Assembly (NCBI GenBank): GCA_904066235.2
Contig: CAJFCV020000006.1
Coordinates: 9,176,001-9,240,000 of the forward strand
Direction of reading: 5' to 3'
Length of the DNA stretch: 64,000 nt
From: Bursaphelenchus xylophilus
Lineage: Eukaryota; Nematoda; Chromadorea; Rhabditida; Aphelenchoididae
Part shown: positions 10,136-21,565 of the stretch, in pieces
Position numbering within the stretch: position 1 is the first letter of the stretch
Layout of the letters: every line of letters starts with the position of its first letter
Made by a program: the position numbers and the translations under genes
Notes under the pieces: generated by a model
The model's database searches: none
Told to the model about the DNA's origin: nothing
Seen by the model: only the letters and a program-made list of their open reading frames with translations

Positions 10136-12563
10136 CGCTTATCTTCAACTTCCACTCGATGAAGAAAGCCAACGGTTGACAACAATCAACACTCATCGAG
10201 GACTGTTCCAATACACTCGCCTCGTATTTGGTCTAAAACCGGCTCCCGCCATATTTCAACGGACCCTCGAGCAAGCCCTTTCAGGCATTCCGGGCATACT
10301 GATCTACCTCGACGACATACTCGTTATGGCCCCCAATCGTCAACTACACGACGAACGATTACATCAGGTTCTATTAAAACTTGAAAACTGGGGATTCAGA
10401 CTTCGTCTGACCAAATGTCATTTCAATGTCCCTGAAGTTACATACCTGGGAATGAAGATCACACCATCTGGAATACAGGCCGATCCTACTCGAGTCTCCT
10501 CCCTCCAGAATATGAGGATCCCCAAGGATCAGAAAGATGTACGATCCCTCCTTGGACTCATAAATTATTACGGAAAATTTATTCGAGATCTCCACATTTA
10601 CAAAGCCCCGCTCGAGCAGCTACTACACAAGGAGAAGATATTCAAATGGACTCCAACACATACACGTGCCTTTACACAGATCAAGAAGGTCCTGTCCAGT
10701 CCGCTACTCCTGGCACACTACGATCCCCGCCAACAACTGATCGTTGCAGCTGACGCCTGCCAATATGGGATCGGGGGAGTCCTATTACAACGATACACAG
10801 ACGGATCAGAGAAGGCAGTCTTCCACATTTCGAAGTCCCTGACCCCCTCTCAACAGAACTACAGCCAAATTGAGAAGGAAGCCTTTGCCCTCGTCACTAC
10901 AGTGGAGCGGCTACACAAGTTCGTCTGGGGACGAAAATTTATACTACAGACGGATCACAGACCCTTACTCACCCTCCTAAATCCCTCAAATACAAAAGGA
11001 CTGAGTGACCGAACCGCGGCAAGACTCAGGAGATGGGCGTTACGTCTTATTGGATATGACTTCACCATAGAGTACATCAAAACCGATCAATTCGGTCAAG
11101 CCGATTGTCTCTCCAGACTGATCCAAGCAGCTCGATCAGATGAGGACCCAGAACTCGAGACGGTCATCGCCTCCTTCGAAGTCCTGGAAAGGGAAATCAA
11201 TGAAGTCATCACTGAAAATTTGAGTACGTACACCACTCAATCGGAGTTCATCCAGGCGACGAAAGCCGACCCCCTGTTCCAAACCCTCATACAACGAATT
11301 TCGAAGGGATGGAAAACCTCCGACAAAGATGATCCGCTGCTAAGACCTTACGTTCTAATCAAAGATTCCCTATCAGAAGTCAAAGGAATCCTACTCTACG
11401 ATGACAGAGTGATGATCCCAAAAGCCTACAGGAAAAAGGTTATCGAAAAATTACACCAAGCCCACCCAGGAATTACACGAATGAAGAAATTGGCACGAAG
11501 CCATTTCTACTGGCCTCAAATGGGCAAGGATATCGAGATGGCGGTTAAAGGTTGTCAACATTGCATCGACACCGCCAATACACCCCGCAAAATCCCACTC
11601 CAACCTTGGCCAGAAACCCAAAAACCATGGTCTAGGATTCATCTCGATTTCGCCGAACCTAAGAAAGGTCATCAATTCCTTGTTGTCGTTGACAGTTATT
11701 CCAAACTCCTGGACGCGCACTGGATGAACCCTGCGGACTCCAAAAATTTGATCGCCTACTTACACATCCTGTTCCGACACTTTGGAGCCCCGGAAACTCT
11801 TGTCACAGATAACGGAGGACAGTTTATTTCCGAAGAGTTCGCCAAATTCTGTCAAGACCTCCAGATCGTCCACCTCAAAAGCGCACCCAGGATGCCTCAA
11901 AGCAATGGCCACGCTGAAAGATCAGTCCAGACACTGAAGAAATCGTTGGAAGCCAACAAATCTTCCCTCGATACAGCGGTACTTACGTACAATTACACCC
12001 CCAATGAAGCTCTTGATGGACGAACCCCCAACGAAGTCTTCTTTGGACGCCAACTCCGTACACCCTTTGATGTTTTCAAACCAAACTCACCTCACTTCCC
12101 AAATATGGACAAATCCGATGACATTACACAGCTAAATCGGTCCCAGAAGATCATGAAGAAGAAATTCGATAGCCACCATGGAGCCAGGCCTCGATTCTTT
12201 ACAAAGGGAGAGATGGTGACGATACAACTCGTTACTGGTAAACGAGTCACTGGGAAACTCATTCAGTTCTTGGGGAAGACTATGGCAAAAGTTCAAGTGC
12301 AGGACCAAGTACACACTCGCCACTTCAACCAAATCTGGAAGCGGTTCCCTTACGAGTACGATACGATGGTGGAAGAAGAGAATAATACACCCCCGGCAAG
12401 TTATTCCTCTAATCTATCCCACTATTTTCCGGTTGTTCCGAACCGATCTAATGGACCTGACGCACCTCCTACCGTTGCCCGGCGAATACAGCCCAGCCGA
12501 AACGCCAAGAAGCCCTTGGACTATCAACAGCTCTCCGGCCGTCGTCAAAAAGCCAAGCAATGA
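9992..12563 (+). CDS. Retrotransposon reverse transcriptase, RNase H and integrase (ORF2)
   Basis: Open in the -1 frame relative to ORF1 from the slippery heptamer to the TGA at 12561-12563; its first ATG is at 10074. The RT domain carries the catalytic YLDD box near 10300. RNase H follows (about 10740-11130, with an Asp in VAADACQYG, a Glu in EKEAFALV and a TDHRPL motif). Integrase has the HHCC zinc finger (about 11455-11570) and the DDE core: DFA near 11645, TDNGGQF near 11807 and the Glu in NGHAERSV near 11915. No stop interrupts it. Since it lacks its own start before the RT domain, expression as a frameshift fusion is inferred, not shown. Confidence 0.92.
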
Positions 12564-12574
12564 TCCTTTTCCAC

Positions 12575-12583
12575 AAAGGGAGA
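12575..12583 (+). promoter_or_regulatory. Polypurine tract
   Basis: AAAGGGAGA lies immediately before the TG of the 3' LTR, the standard position for plus-strand priming. Confidence 0.8.
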
Positions 12584-12780
12584 TGTTCGGTCCCGTGACG
12601 AAAACTACAAGACCTTTGGCATTACGTTTTGTCCCATGGCCAAGGAGGATTATATTATTCAGTGAATGTGTGTGTTACGATATATATTGCTATTATTGTT
12701 TCTGTAATAAATCTATCTATATTTATTACTCTACATTCGGCTGACTACATATCTTCGCGGATACAAGTGAAGATACAACA
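12584..12780 (+). repeat. 3' LTR
   Basis: 197 bp, identical to the 5' LTR, followed by the target duplication AATAT at 12781-12785. AATAAA is at 12706-12711 on the plus strand. The minus strand has AATAAA at 12722-12727, which lies downstream of the ctr-9 stop codon. Confidence 0.97.
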
Positions 12781-12873
12781 AATATAAACGAACTTCTTGT
12801 ATTCTCAACTCAATTCCTCTACACAAATATGCCAAATACTGCAAGTTTATGCAAATTCATGTTCCAAAATTTC

Positions 12874-15800
12874 CTAATCCGAGTCGTCATCTGATTCAAT
12901 CTTGGCTCTGGATTTATTGCCTTCATTTGCGTCGCTGTCGTCCGAATCCGTGAGAATTCTTTTCTTCGGCGGTGAAGCAGTCTCACTCTCTGATCCTGAG
13001 CTGGCCGCCTTCTTGACGGATTCGGCATCCGAGTCTCCGCTATCAATGTCTCGATTTCTGATGGTAGGTACATCATGTTGATCTGCCGGGGCATCCGAGT
13101 CGCTCGAACTGCTCTCCGATTCAATGATGGCTTTAGACTTGACCTTTCCTTTAAACTTCCTTTGATCTTCCTCTTCAATTTCTTCGTTCGTCTTCTTCTT
13201 TCTTCGCTTCTTTTTGCCCTCTTCATCCGAACTTCCATCATTAATGAAGGCCTGATCCTTCTTTTTGTTTCGTCGAGATGCCTAAAAACCAGATAAATAA
13301 TTCAAAACTCCCCTACCTTCTGCGCATTCCGTCTCTTTTCCTCCTGTCTTTCCATGGGATCTCTTCCATCGTCATCCGAGTCATTAACAAAGTCATCTTC
13401 TTGTTTCGGTCGCTTTCTCTTTCGGCTTCCGCCTCCGGCTCTTTTCGGTCGATCCTCTTCGATTTCTCTCTTCTTGAGGGCTTCCTTGTTCTTCTGGATG
13501 TAGAAGGTTCTGTGTAGCTTCAGTTTTTCCAACTTCAGCGTCTCTTCTTCTTCCTTGTGTTTGGCCGCTCTCTTTTGTTCGTTGATAACTCTGCGGCGTT
13601 CGACTTCATTGTCACGGATTCTTTCCAATTCTTCGATATCTCGCTTCTGAAAATAATTCAATACTATTTTGGACATAAATTATATTATACTAGGGTCATC
13701 TAGTAAATATAATTTTACACTCTGTGCTTCTCTAATCCCTTAAAAATCCAATCTGTTTGATTTATCAAGCAAGAAAATGTACCTTTAAACACAAATCTCA
13801 ATAAAAATTTATATTACACTTGGCCCATAATCTACAGGGTGGGCCACTAAAACCTTCCGCCTCTTTTTTAGATTTCTCCGCGGAGATTCCGCCGATTTTC
13901 ATGAAATTTTGATTTTTCTGGAGCTGAGATGCACCATTTTCAACCAGCTGAATTTGAAAAAAAAAATATACTGAATTGACCTTTCTATGCATTTCCAAAG
14001 TTTTTGAAAATTATTTTCGAGACGAAACCGCTAAAACAGCAAATTTTTGGAATGATTTTGAAAACTTGGTCATTTTTTCGGGGTTTTGGGTGAAATCTTA
14101 CTCGTTTTGCCTCATATATTTGCAAAATACTGTTGTAAAAACTAATTTAATTAACAATTTGACTATTATTATTTCTATCTGAGTTCGCCGTGTCCACCTC
14201 CTCTTGCAGCACAGACTTGCAGACGCCTTTGAAAGTCTTGTGCACCTCAAGTCGCAGATCCCGATCGTCTCGAATCTCATCCGCAACATCTCTAACTTGA
14301 GCCTTGACTTACTTTTCCACGTTGACTAACGACAGAACCTGTAGAAAGAAGGGAAGTCCTCCATTTTTTAATTGTGGCCAAACTCGGCACACTTGCCCGA
14401 CCATTTTGTTGCTCACGACGACAGCGAGTTGTGAATGTTTTATAATCACATCCACACGATTCGTATAACAGGGTAAGGCGAGCTTTTTCGGTATTGCTAT
14501 AGCAGCCAGCTGGAGACATGGCGATTTATAAATGATTTCTTTTTTGCATTTTTGTGTGATGATATTTGAATATTACACGTCGTGCTAGACATCCGTGGCG
14601 AAAAACGTGTAAGATTTCAACCAAAAACCCGAAGAAATGACCAAGTTTTCAAAATCATTCCAAAAATTTTCCAAGTTTTAGCGGTTTCGGCTCGAAAATA
14701 ATTTTCAAAAACTTTGGGACGGCATAGAAAGGTCAGTTCAGGATATTTTTTTTTTCAAAATCAACCGGTTGACAATGGCGCATCTCAGCTCCACAAAAAT
14801 CTAAATTTCATGAAAATCGGCGGAATCTCCGCGGAGAAATCTAAAAAAAGCAATATAAAAATCTCCTTACCCTTGCCCTTCCAATGAACACATCAGCTTG
14901 TCGATGAAGATCCTCGCATTTTTCGGCAATTTCTCCACAAACCGTTCGGCTTATATACCTGTATGGCTGAACTTTCTCCGGAGGCATATTCTGAATTTGC
15001 CTGAGGGCTTTGGCCACCGCATTCAATCGGTCAACCGCTTGTTTAACCTTCGATTCTGTTGCTTGTTGACTGTTAAGGATCGCTGAGCACGACTTGAGTG
15101 TCGTCAGGCCATAATTGAATCTGTGGATGAGGTTTGTCGGCTGAATTAAGAGAGCTCGGTCCAGGTAATCCAGGGCCGATTCAAACTTTCCCAACTTATA
15201 GTAGGCATGTGCAATATTCGTGAGGAGATCCGGGTTTTTTCTTCGATTAAACCTGCGAATCACCGTAATATACATCTGGATGGCGCTTTGGTAGTTGCTG
15301 CTGTCCAACTAAAATTTTATGTTACTTTATACCTACTATAATATAAAAAGGCCTCCCAAAATTCAAAATTCTACCTGAACATTGGCTGTATTGATCCAGA
15401 CATCCGGATAATCGCTGATTCTTTCCTTCACTGGGCCAAAGAACTCTCTGGCCGTATTCAGATCACCTTTTTGGGCGAACAAAATTCCCGCACCGTGCAT
15501 TGCGTACACATTTTTCGGATTTACCCTCAGGGCTTTATGGTACAGCCTTAGGGCTCGATCTCGCTGTGTCTCATCGTCTTTTCGATTGCGATCAATCTTC
15601 ATCAAGTGTTTTACATACACATTTCCAGTCATCACCAGGGCCACGGGGTCCGGGGTTTTCGCGGAAGTCAAAACATGTTCGAACTTCTTCCTGGCCTGGT
15701 CCAATTGGCCCTGATCGAAGAGGATTTGGCCCCACATCAGCCACGAGTCCACGTTCTTCGGGTCGGCCGCCATGACTTCTTTGAACGAGTTGATGGCCAG

Positions 15801-18361
15801 GTTGTTATTTCCTCGCTTGTAATAGATGCAGCCCAGTCGGAACATGGCTAAAATACGAAAAAATAATTCTGCCAGTCTAAAAATTCAAAAAAACACAAAT
15901 AAAAACTCTTACCATCCATATAACTGGGTCGTTTCTTCAAAATTCCCTTGTAAATTCTCTCGGCTTCCCCAAATTTGGACAATTTCTCATCACATCTGGC
16001 CAAATTATACGTCACCGTTACAATGGATCCCTTCAATTTTGCATCAAACTTGTCTGCGGACACCAGGATCTCACGACATGCAATGAAACACTCCTAAAAA
16101 TATAAAAAATTAACATCAGTTATATTACACTAGGAAATATTCTCTAAAAATCATCCAAAATTTAATCCAAACGCCTACCCTAGCCTTGTCGAATTTCTTG
16201 GAGATAAAGTAGAGTACTCCCATGTTATTTTCAATCTCCGGTGGGACCGGGGAGTCATGGGCTTTGAATTGTTCGATGATTTTGTTGTACGTGTTGATGG
16301 CTTCTTTTACATCGAACCGTTGGAGGAGAACAGCAAGATCGATGAGGATTTCCAGATCATCCGGGTTATTTTTGGCCGCCTTTTGTAGGTATTCCCGGGC
16401 TTTTCTTCGACGTTCTTCAACGATTTCCTGCGGTAAATTATCCTTCTCGGATTGTCTCGCATAAAGCGCGCCGAGAATTTTGAGGACATCTGAATTGTCT
16501 GGATATGCCTTCAAGACCTTCTCGAACTCTTCAATCGCCTAAAAACCAACAATAAATAATAAAACCATATAACTTTACCTTATCATACTCCTTGAGGAGA
16601 ATATTGGTTTGTCCATAGCCAAAGGAGGGCAATTTGAACTTGGGACCGGCTTGCTGGGCAGCCAATGAATAATGCTGAAAAGGACCATCAAATCGGCCTA
16701 TTACCCTACCCGATGGGCATCATGAATTTTGCCTTGGGCATGGAAATACCGACCCAGATGGAAATTACTCTCCGATAACATCTGCTCATTCTTGGATACT
16801 GTAACAGCATAGTCGAGGAGACGTTTGGCCTTCATCAAAAGACTCTCCTTGTCTGTTGTCTCATCCAATTGCTAAAAAATTCAATTTTAGCAAAGGTCTG
16901 TCCAGTGTAATATAATTGACGGAGATTTGAGCACTTCCGGAACCTAAAATCCAAACAAAAACACATAAAAACTACTTACACTTTTAATAAAAAAGTGATT
17001 GGCCAAATGATTGAGGATCAAGGGATGGTCCTTCGCCGTTTTATAGAGCTGGGCCAAGCTCTGAATTCCTTGTCTCATTTCACTCCCGTCATTCGAATGG
17101 GTCATCTGAAGGACCGCCAAAGAAGCAGCAGCATCCACATTGCTCGGTTCAAGTTGGAGAGCTCGGGTGAAGGCGATTCTGAACAAATACAATAAACTTT
17201 TATGTTACACATGGCGGTTTGGTCAATTTTATTTTAAAAAATAGCTTACTTTGCCTTGTCAGTTTTTCCCAGCTTGGCCAGACAATAGCCAATTCCCAAT
17301 CGGACACTTGCCGGACAATTCGGATTCATTTGAAGGCACTTTTTGTAGATTTGGAGAGCTAATTTGAACTCCTTTCTCATGTACATAATGCAAGCCTGAC
17401 CCATCATGGCTGGAATTGTAAGTGTTTCATCTGTGGCCGGAGCCAATCCGCCTCGTTGATCATCATTGAGGACGAATTTAAATTGCACTTCAGCTTGTTC
17501 GGTCTTGTTACCTAAAATAGGTAGTGCAATATAAAAATTGGTCGCAAATCAGATAAAATTAAGTTAAGAGGATCATTATGGTTCAATATAACCTAAAAAT
17601 TAGAAAAATACAAAAACGTATTATAATTTACCTTCCAATAAGCAGAAATACGCTCTTCCCAATAAATGATTCTGATCGTACATAATAATCTTGTCAGCCG
17701 CTGAGTACAAAACTGTAGCCTCCAAGAACCACTGCTTTCTGGCTTCGATTGACTTCTCCTGCGATCCTTTTTGAACATAATACGCGGCCATCATATCCAA
17801 AGATCTCATCTGATCTCTTTCATTCGATTGATAATCTGTGAAAGCTCCTTTCTGGGTTTCTGGATTCAAAAGATAGGTGAAGTCATTGTAGCGGCCTTTG
17901 CGGTAGTAGAGCAACTGAAATTTGAGGATTTGGTAATCGAATTGAAAAGGAATATTTTACGTTATCCATGGCACAGACACCAAATTTAACGCCTAAAGTT
18001 AGAAAAGAAAGCGGTATGTCAAAAACTTACTGCCAGGTTGACCCAGACACTGAGTTTGACTCGGTTGGAACGTAGGAGTTCAACAACTTGTCGAGAATCC
18101 TCCAAGTTATCTTCATTCATGACCACCACCTCCTAAAAATAGAACACATGAATAATATCAAAAATTAAGCTGTAAACATTTTTCTAGTGATTTCAACAGT
18201 TGCACACTACAACATAGTTCCTATTTCACATCATTTCATCTTATTATCCTTCAACTTACCCCAGTAGTCAACGGGATTTTGACTCCTCTCAGGACGGGGT
18301 CTTCATCTTGAGCATGGACCGGTCCTCGGCTGTTGGAGCCGTAGGCCGTGTAGTAATCCAT
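12874..18361 (-). CDS. ctr-9: RNA polymerase-associated protein CTR9 (PAF1 complex, TPR protein)
   Basis: Scaffold subunit of the PAF1 complex, which travels with RNA polymerase II and promotes H2B ubiquitination and H3K4/K36 methylation. Thirteen exons (18260-18361, 18031-18132, 17632-17914, 17250-17511, 16980-17178, 16710-16871, 16579-16674, 16179-16538, 15913-16093, 15375-15847, 14871-15308, 13317-13646, 12874-13281) sum to 3396 nt, 1131 residues (human 1173). N-terminal match LLYYRKGRYNDF; many TPR repeats, including KIIMYDQNHLLGRAYFCLLE and LNHLANHFFIK, line up with human CTR9. The C-terminus is a charged helix followed by an acidic Ser/Asp/Lys tail ending SDDDSD. The 1.2-kb intron 13647-14870 contains a transposon. 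Start is the first ATG of exon 1. Confidence 0.93.
13835..14850. mobile_element. Palindromic DNA transposon remnant in ctr-9 intron
   Basis: Two arms of about 250 bp (about 13867-14105 and 14605-14850) are inverted copies, sharing the block with CTCCGCGGAG and GCCGATTTTCATGAAATTT. The left end extends about 30 bp further to TA followed by CAGGGTGGGCCACTAAAACC, a terminus typical of Tc1/mariner-like (IS630) elements. The right end lacks this part, so it is truncated or rearranged there. The interior holds a short transposase-like ORF on the minus strand. The element is intronic and in a transcribed gene. Confidence 0.75.
14292..14519 (-). pseudogene. Transposase N-terminal helix-turn-helix fragment (DUF4817-like)
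   Basis: A 75-codon frame starting from ATG with YSNTEKARLTLLYESCGCDY, then a TIKKWRTSLLSTGSV segment. This layout (a 'YSN.E...' helix, a Cys/Arg-rich middle, then a K.W...TGSV end) resembles the helix-turn-helix DNA-binding domain often found at the start of transposases, called DUF4817. No DDE catalytic part is present before the element's other arm, so it cannot encode a full transposase. Confidence 0.5.
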
Positions 18362-20348
18362 TCGGAATGGAGTACAAAACTAATCCGAATATCCAGCAGG
18401 TCCGACAAGTCTGTCAAAACTTGAGTACCCCGGAAAAAACATTTTTCCCCGCGCGAGCTGCGCCCATTTTTGCGCAGACTGCGGCGACATTTTATACGAA
18501 CGATGCAGATTAGAATGCGGTAATGTTTTTTGGGTAAAACAGTGGTGGTTGTCGATGGAAATCAATTGAAATCTTGTTTTTCAATTTTAAAAATATCTTC
18601 TGGCAACGCATTTATTATAGTATGCATGTTTAGAGACAATTTTTGATACTGTTTATGAAGTTTTTCCGTCATCCCATTGTTTTTGACAAAAACTCGATTA
18701 AGTGTAGGATAATTTTTGAAGTGATGAAGTAAACATCCTCCTCTTTTTTGCTCGTTCCACCCACGCGGAGATAAATTACTCATCAAAAAGTTGATTACCT
18801 TCAATTCTGCTGTCACTTAATCTTTTTTTCCGACGTCATCAATGGACATGATCACTCGTAATCTCGTATTTTGCCTAGTCTTTGCTTTCCCGAACCCTTA
18901 TTGTTGATCCAAATTTATCCAAATCCGGACTTTCTTCGTTTTGAAACCTCTGATGATGGATCGTCTTTCACTCGATGACTTCTGAAGAAATACCTGTTCG
19001 AAAATCCGAAAAAATAAATATTTAAGCTGGCTCTTCGCGGACGACGTATTCCCATTTTTTCTTGGGATTTCTCATTTCGCCCAAAAATCCCCCATTTTTC
19101 GATCAAAAACCTTTTGATCCAACAGAGCGCGACGTCGACAAAAATCAGAAGAAATCGTTTTCCACCTTTTTTTGCAGGGCGACGCAGAGGAGCACAAAAG
19201 ATTTAGACAAGGCGAGGGGGAAAAGTTTACCACCTGTTTCTCCATCTCCGTCGTCTGAATCAGCGAGCAGAACCTTCCGACGTTGGCTTTATCCCCTTTT
19301 TTCGGATGCGGTCTTGCTCGTGTTTTTGGATTTGGGAGCAGTCAAGAGCTGACCCCACTGGCTGTTTTGGCTGTTACTGGGGTTTTGCTTACCGGATACT
19401 GTGTGTTTCTGCCTTATCAGGGATTTTTGGACTTTGTTGTAGGTATTGATGTCAGTTAAATTTCTCAAAATTTGACTTTTGGATTTTCTTCAAATTTTGC
19501 TCACAGGATCAGTGTAGTCCACCTATTCATTCCTCAAAATTTTAGCTCATACTTTGTGGAAAGAGCCGAGATATTAAACGATCTTTGCAGTCGAGAGACC
19601 AAGGAAAACGAAGAGAGACGGGCAGAGAAATTTTTTATTGCTTTTCTTTTGGATTCTGCTTGCAAAATTCATTCTTTTTTCAAATTTCTGTAACTCCATA
19701 ACTCAGATCAGATTGCCTATACATTTTCAAAATAAAAAAATTTAGATTTTTCCGAAATTTTCGACCAAAAAATCTCGGTGATGGCCGTAAAGTGTGAGTT
19801 AGAAATCTACCATATCGTTTAAAAAAATTGCTACTCTTCATTTATCTCTTTCATCAAAATTTAACCGTCTCACTTCAAGCATTTTTCTCTTTGTGAGGAG
19901 TTTTTAGATTCTGTTCCGGTGATTTTTTTATGACGTCCGGTTACGGATAATTATGCGTTTCTTACGTCGGATATTAGATGGTTTGAAACTGAAGGCTTCG
20001 GATTCGCTTCTTTGGTTTCAATAAGCGTTTGTGTCGCTTTGAAACACGGATTTTAAAATTTATATAAACAATGTTCTATTTTGAGAATATTTATTGTTGG
20101 CTGCTAGTATCCGTAGCGTATTTTACAATTGAGTAATGGTATTTTAATAACCGGTAAACGGCCGGAAGTTTCTATTAAATATTTACAATGCATATTTTTA
20201 TCGATTTTCTGACTGAAACTTTTTAGTCATCATTTTAAAAAATGTCCCTAAACTTATAATTTTATGATTTCTCCGTCGATTTTTTGCGTTAAGCATGACT
20301 GAAATGCCCTTACAATTATTATAACTTCCATTTGCAGACAGTAGCAGC
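18362..20348. other. Intergenic region between ctr-9 and secreted gene A
   Basis: Holds the divergent upstream regions of ctr-9 and gene A. A weak inverted copy of the dispersed GCGAGCTAAAATTTTC repeat lies near 19530-19600. The open frames here start with non-ATG codons and match nothing I know. A CGTATTTTAC motif lies at 20117-20126. Confidence 0.5.
20117..20126 (+). promoter_or_regulatory. CGTATTTTAC motif upstream of gene A
   Basis: The 10-mer lies 232 bp before the gene A ATG. The paralogue B has the same 10-mer 237 bp before its ATG (25928-25937), and both are preceded by TATCCG and followed by AA. Shared regulation is an inference. Confidence 0.35.
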
Positions 20349-21565
20349 ATGCTACGCTCCCTGTTTCTCATTGGGTTTGTAATCGGAGCCTTTGCGGATA
20401 TACAGGTCAAAATCGAAAGGCATTTTCCTTGCTCATCGTCAACGGGTGAGCTTTTCCCAAATTTTATTACATGTATTCTGTTCTCCAAGTTACTGAAAAG
20501 TCAATTTCAGGTCCCAGCAAAGAAAATGTGAGGATAAAATTCCCCAGTTACAAGTCGACGGGTGTCAACTTCAAAGAAGAAGTTAATCATCAAGGAAATA
20601 AGTGCTTCCGAATGTCCGGAGGTCGTGTGGAAGTGTTCCCACCGGGGCTGCCCGGTCACAAAAGCTACTATGTCCATCTGGAAACCCGAATCGGAATTCA
20701 CGGAAAGCCGGAGAGATGCGTGAATGCGGACAAAGATAATTGCGGAGGAATCGGGTCATGGTGAGAGAAATTGGCCATAACTTTCACAAAACTGCATAAA
20801 ATTTTTTACATTCTTTGTAACATGGCGTGTTATAGTGTGCACTGTGACATCTGTCGGACGATGGGTGGAGATTTGCGGAACTTTGTCCAAATTTATCAAA
20901 ATGATCAGCCAGCCAAGTGCAGTGTTCAGGGTCTTCCAACGGGCGAATATACCGATCTCTCATTACGAATCTGTCTCCCAACCAAAAACGAACTATTGCC
21001 ATTCCTTGATCAGGTAAGAAATGTGGTTAAAACTGATGCAAAATTAAATTTTTTGACGTTTTCTTGAAAAAATATGGTTTTTATGAAAGAACGTATTGTT
21101 TTCGAAAGTTTTAGGGGCTTATGTAGGACTTACCTTGGTAAAAAGTCACTCAAAATTTATTAAATATACCAGGGTAACCCAATCTTAATTATTGTATTTT
21201 TAGTTTTGTGAAAATTTGAATATTTTATGTCACTCGTCTCCTATCAAGTGTAATACCAAAAATATACTATTTTTCCCCTATAACATTATTTTCTACAAAT
21301 AAAATTTAAATGGCGAAAGAAACCCAATCGTATTTTACCCTAATCCATCTGAATTTTTCAGAACACCAGCCGTGCCGAGCAGCTCTGGGACATTTTTGTC
21401 AGCAGCCGCGCCCGTTCCGGCGAGATCCCTCTAGTCATCGCTGCCCGACTCTTCGATCGTCCTATCAATAAATTGTCCATCAAAGAGTTGAATGATGCCC
21501 TGCATGGCTCAAAAGACGGGATGATTGGCTGCCATTGGATCTACGCGACAGTCTCTCAGATCTAA
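20349..21565 (+). CDS. Secreted ten-cysteine protein A, tandem paralogue of 26165-27665, unknown family
   Basis: Four exons (20349-20445, 20511-20760, 20836-21013, 21362-21565) give 242 residues. A signal peptide (MLRSLFLIGFVIGAFA) is followed by a domain starting VKIERHFPC. Ten cysteines follow; notable blocks are GNKCFRMSGG, GGIGSCVHCDIC, AARLFDRPIN and a C-terminal GMIGCHWIYA. There is no transmembrane segment after the signal, so secretion is expected. Intron phases are 1, 2 and 0, the same as in paralogue B, and exon 2 is exactly 250 nt in both. The third intron (21014-21361) is the only long one. I do not recognise the family and assign no function. The exon model is strongly supported by alignment of the two copies. 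Confidence 0.85.

Larger units (their letters stand above)
8056..12780 (+). mobile_element. Ty3/gypsy LTR retrotransposon, full length, very young
   Basis: A complete 4,725-bp element. LTRs of 197 bp (8056-8252 and 12584-12780) start TG, end CA and are identical by eye along their whole length. The 5-bp target duplication AATAT is present at 8051-8055 and 12781-12785. Gene order is gag zinc knuckles, protease, reverse transcriptase, RNase H, integrase, which is the Ty3/gypsy (Metaviridae) order. A tRNA-primer-like site follows the 5' LTR and a polypurine tract precedes the 3' LTR. Coding is split into two overlapping frames at 9985-9991. It sits beside an older fold-back repeat and just past the ctr-9 3' end on the opposite strand. 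Confidence 0.97.

Noticed and set aside
16923..16945. Possible 23-nt exon of ctr-9
   Set aside because: Its length is not a multiple of three and it would shift the following exon; skipping it keeps the frame.
17961..17992. Possible 32-nt exon of ctr-9 with GT and AG borders
   Set aside because: Including it breaks the frame; joining 18031 directly to 17914 restores the conserved LALLYYRKGR segment of CTR9.
18562..18816. 84-codon open frame on the minus strand upstream of ctr-9
   Set aside because: It begins with GTG, not ATG, has no clear acceptor and matches no family known to me.
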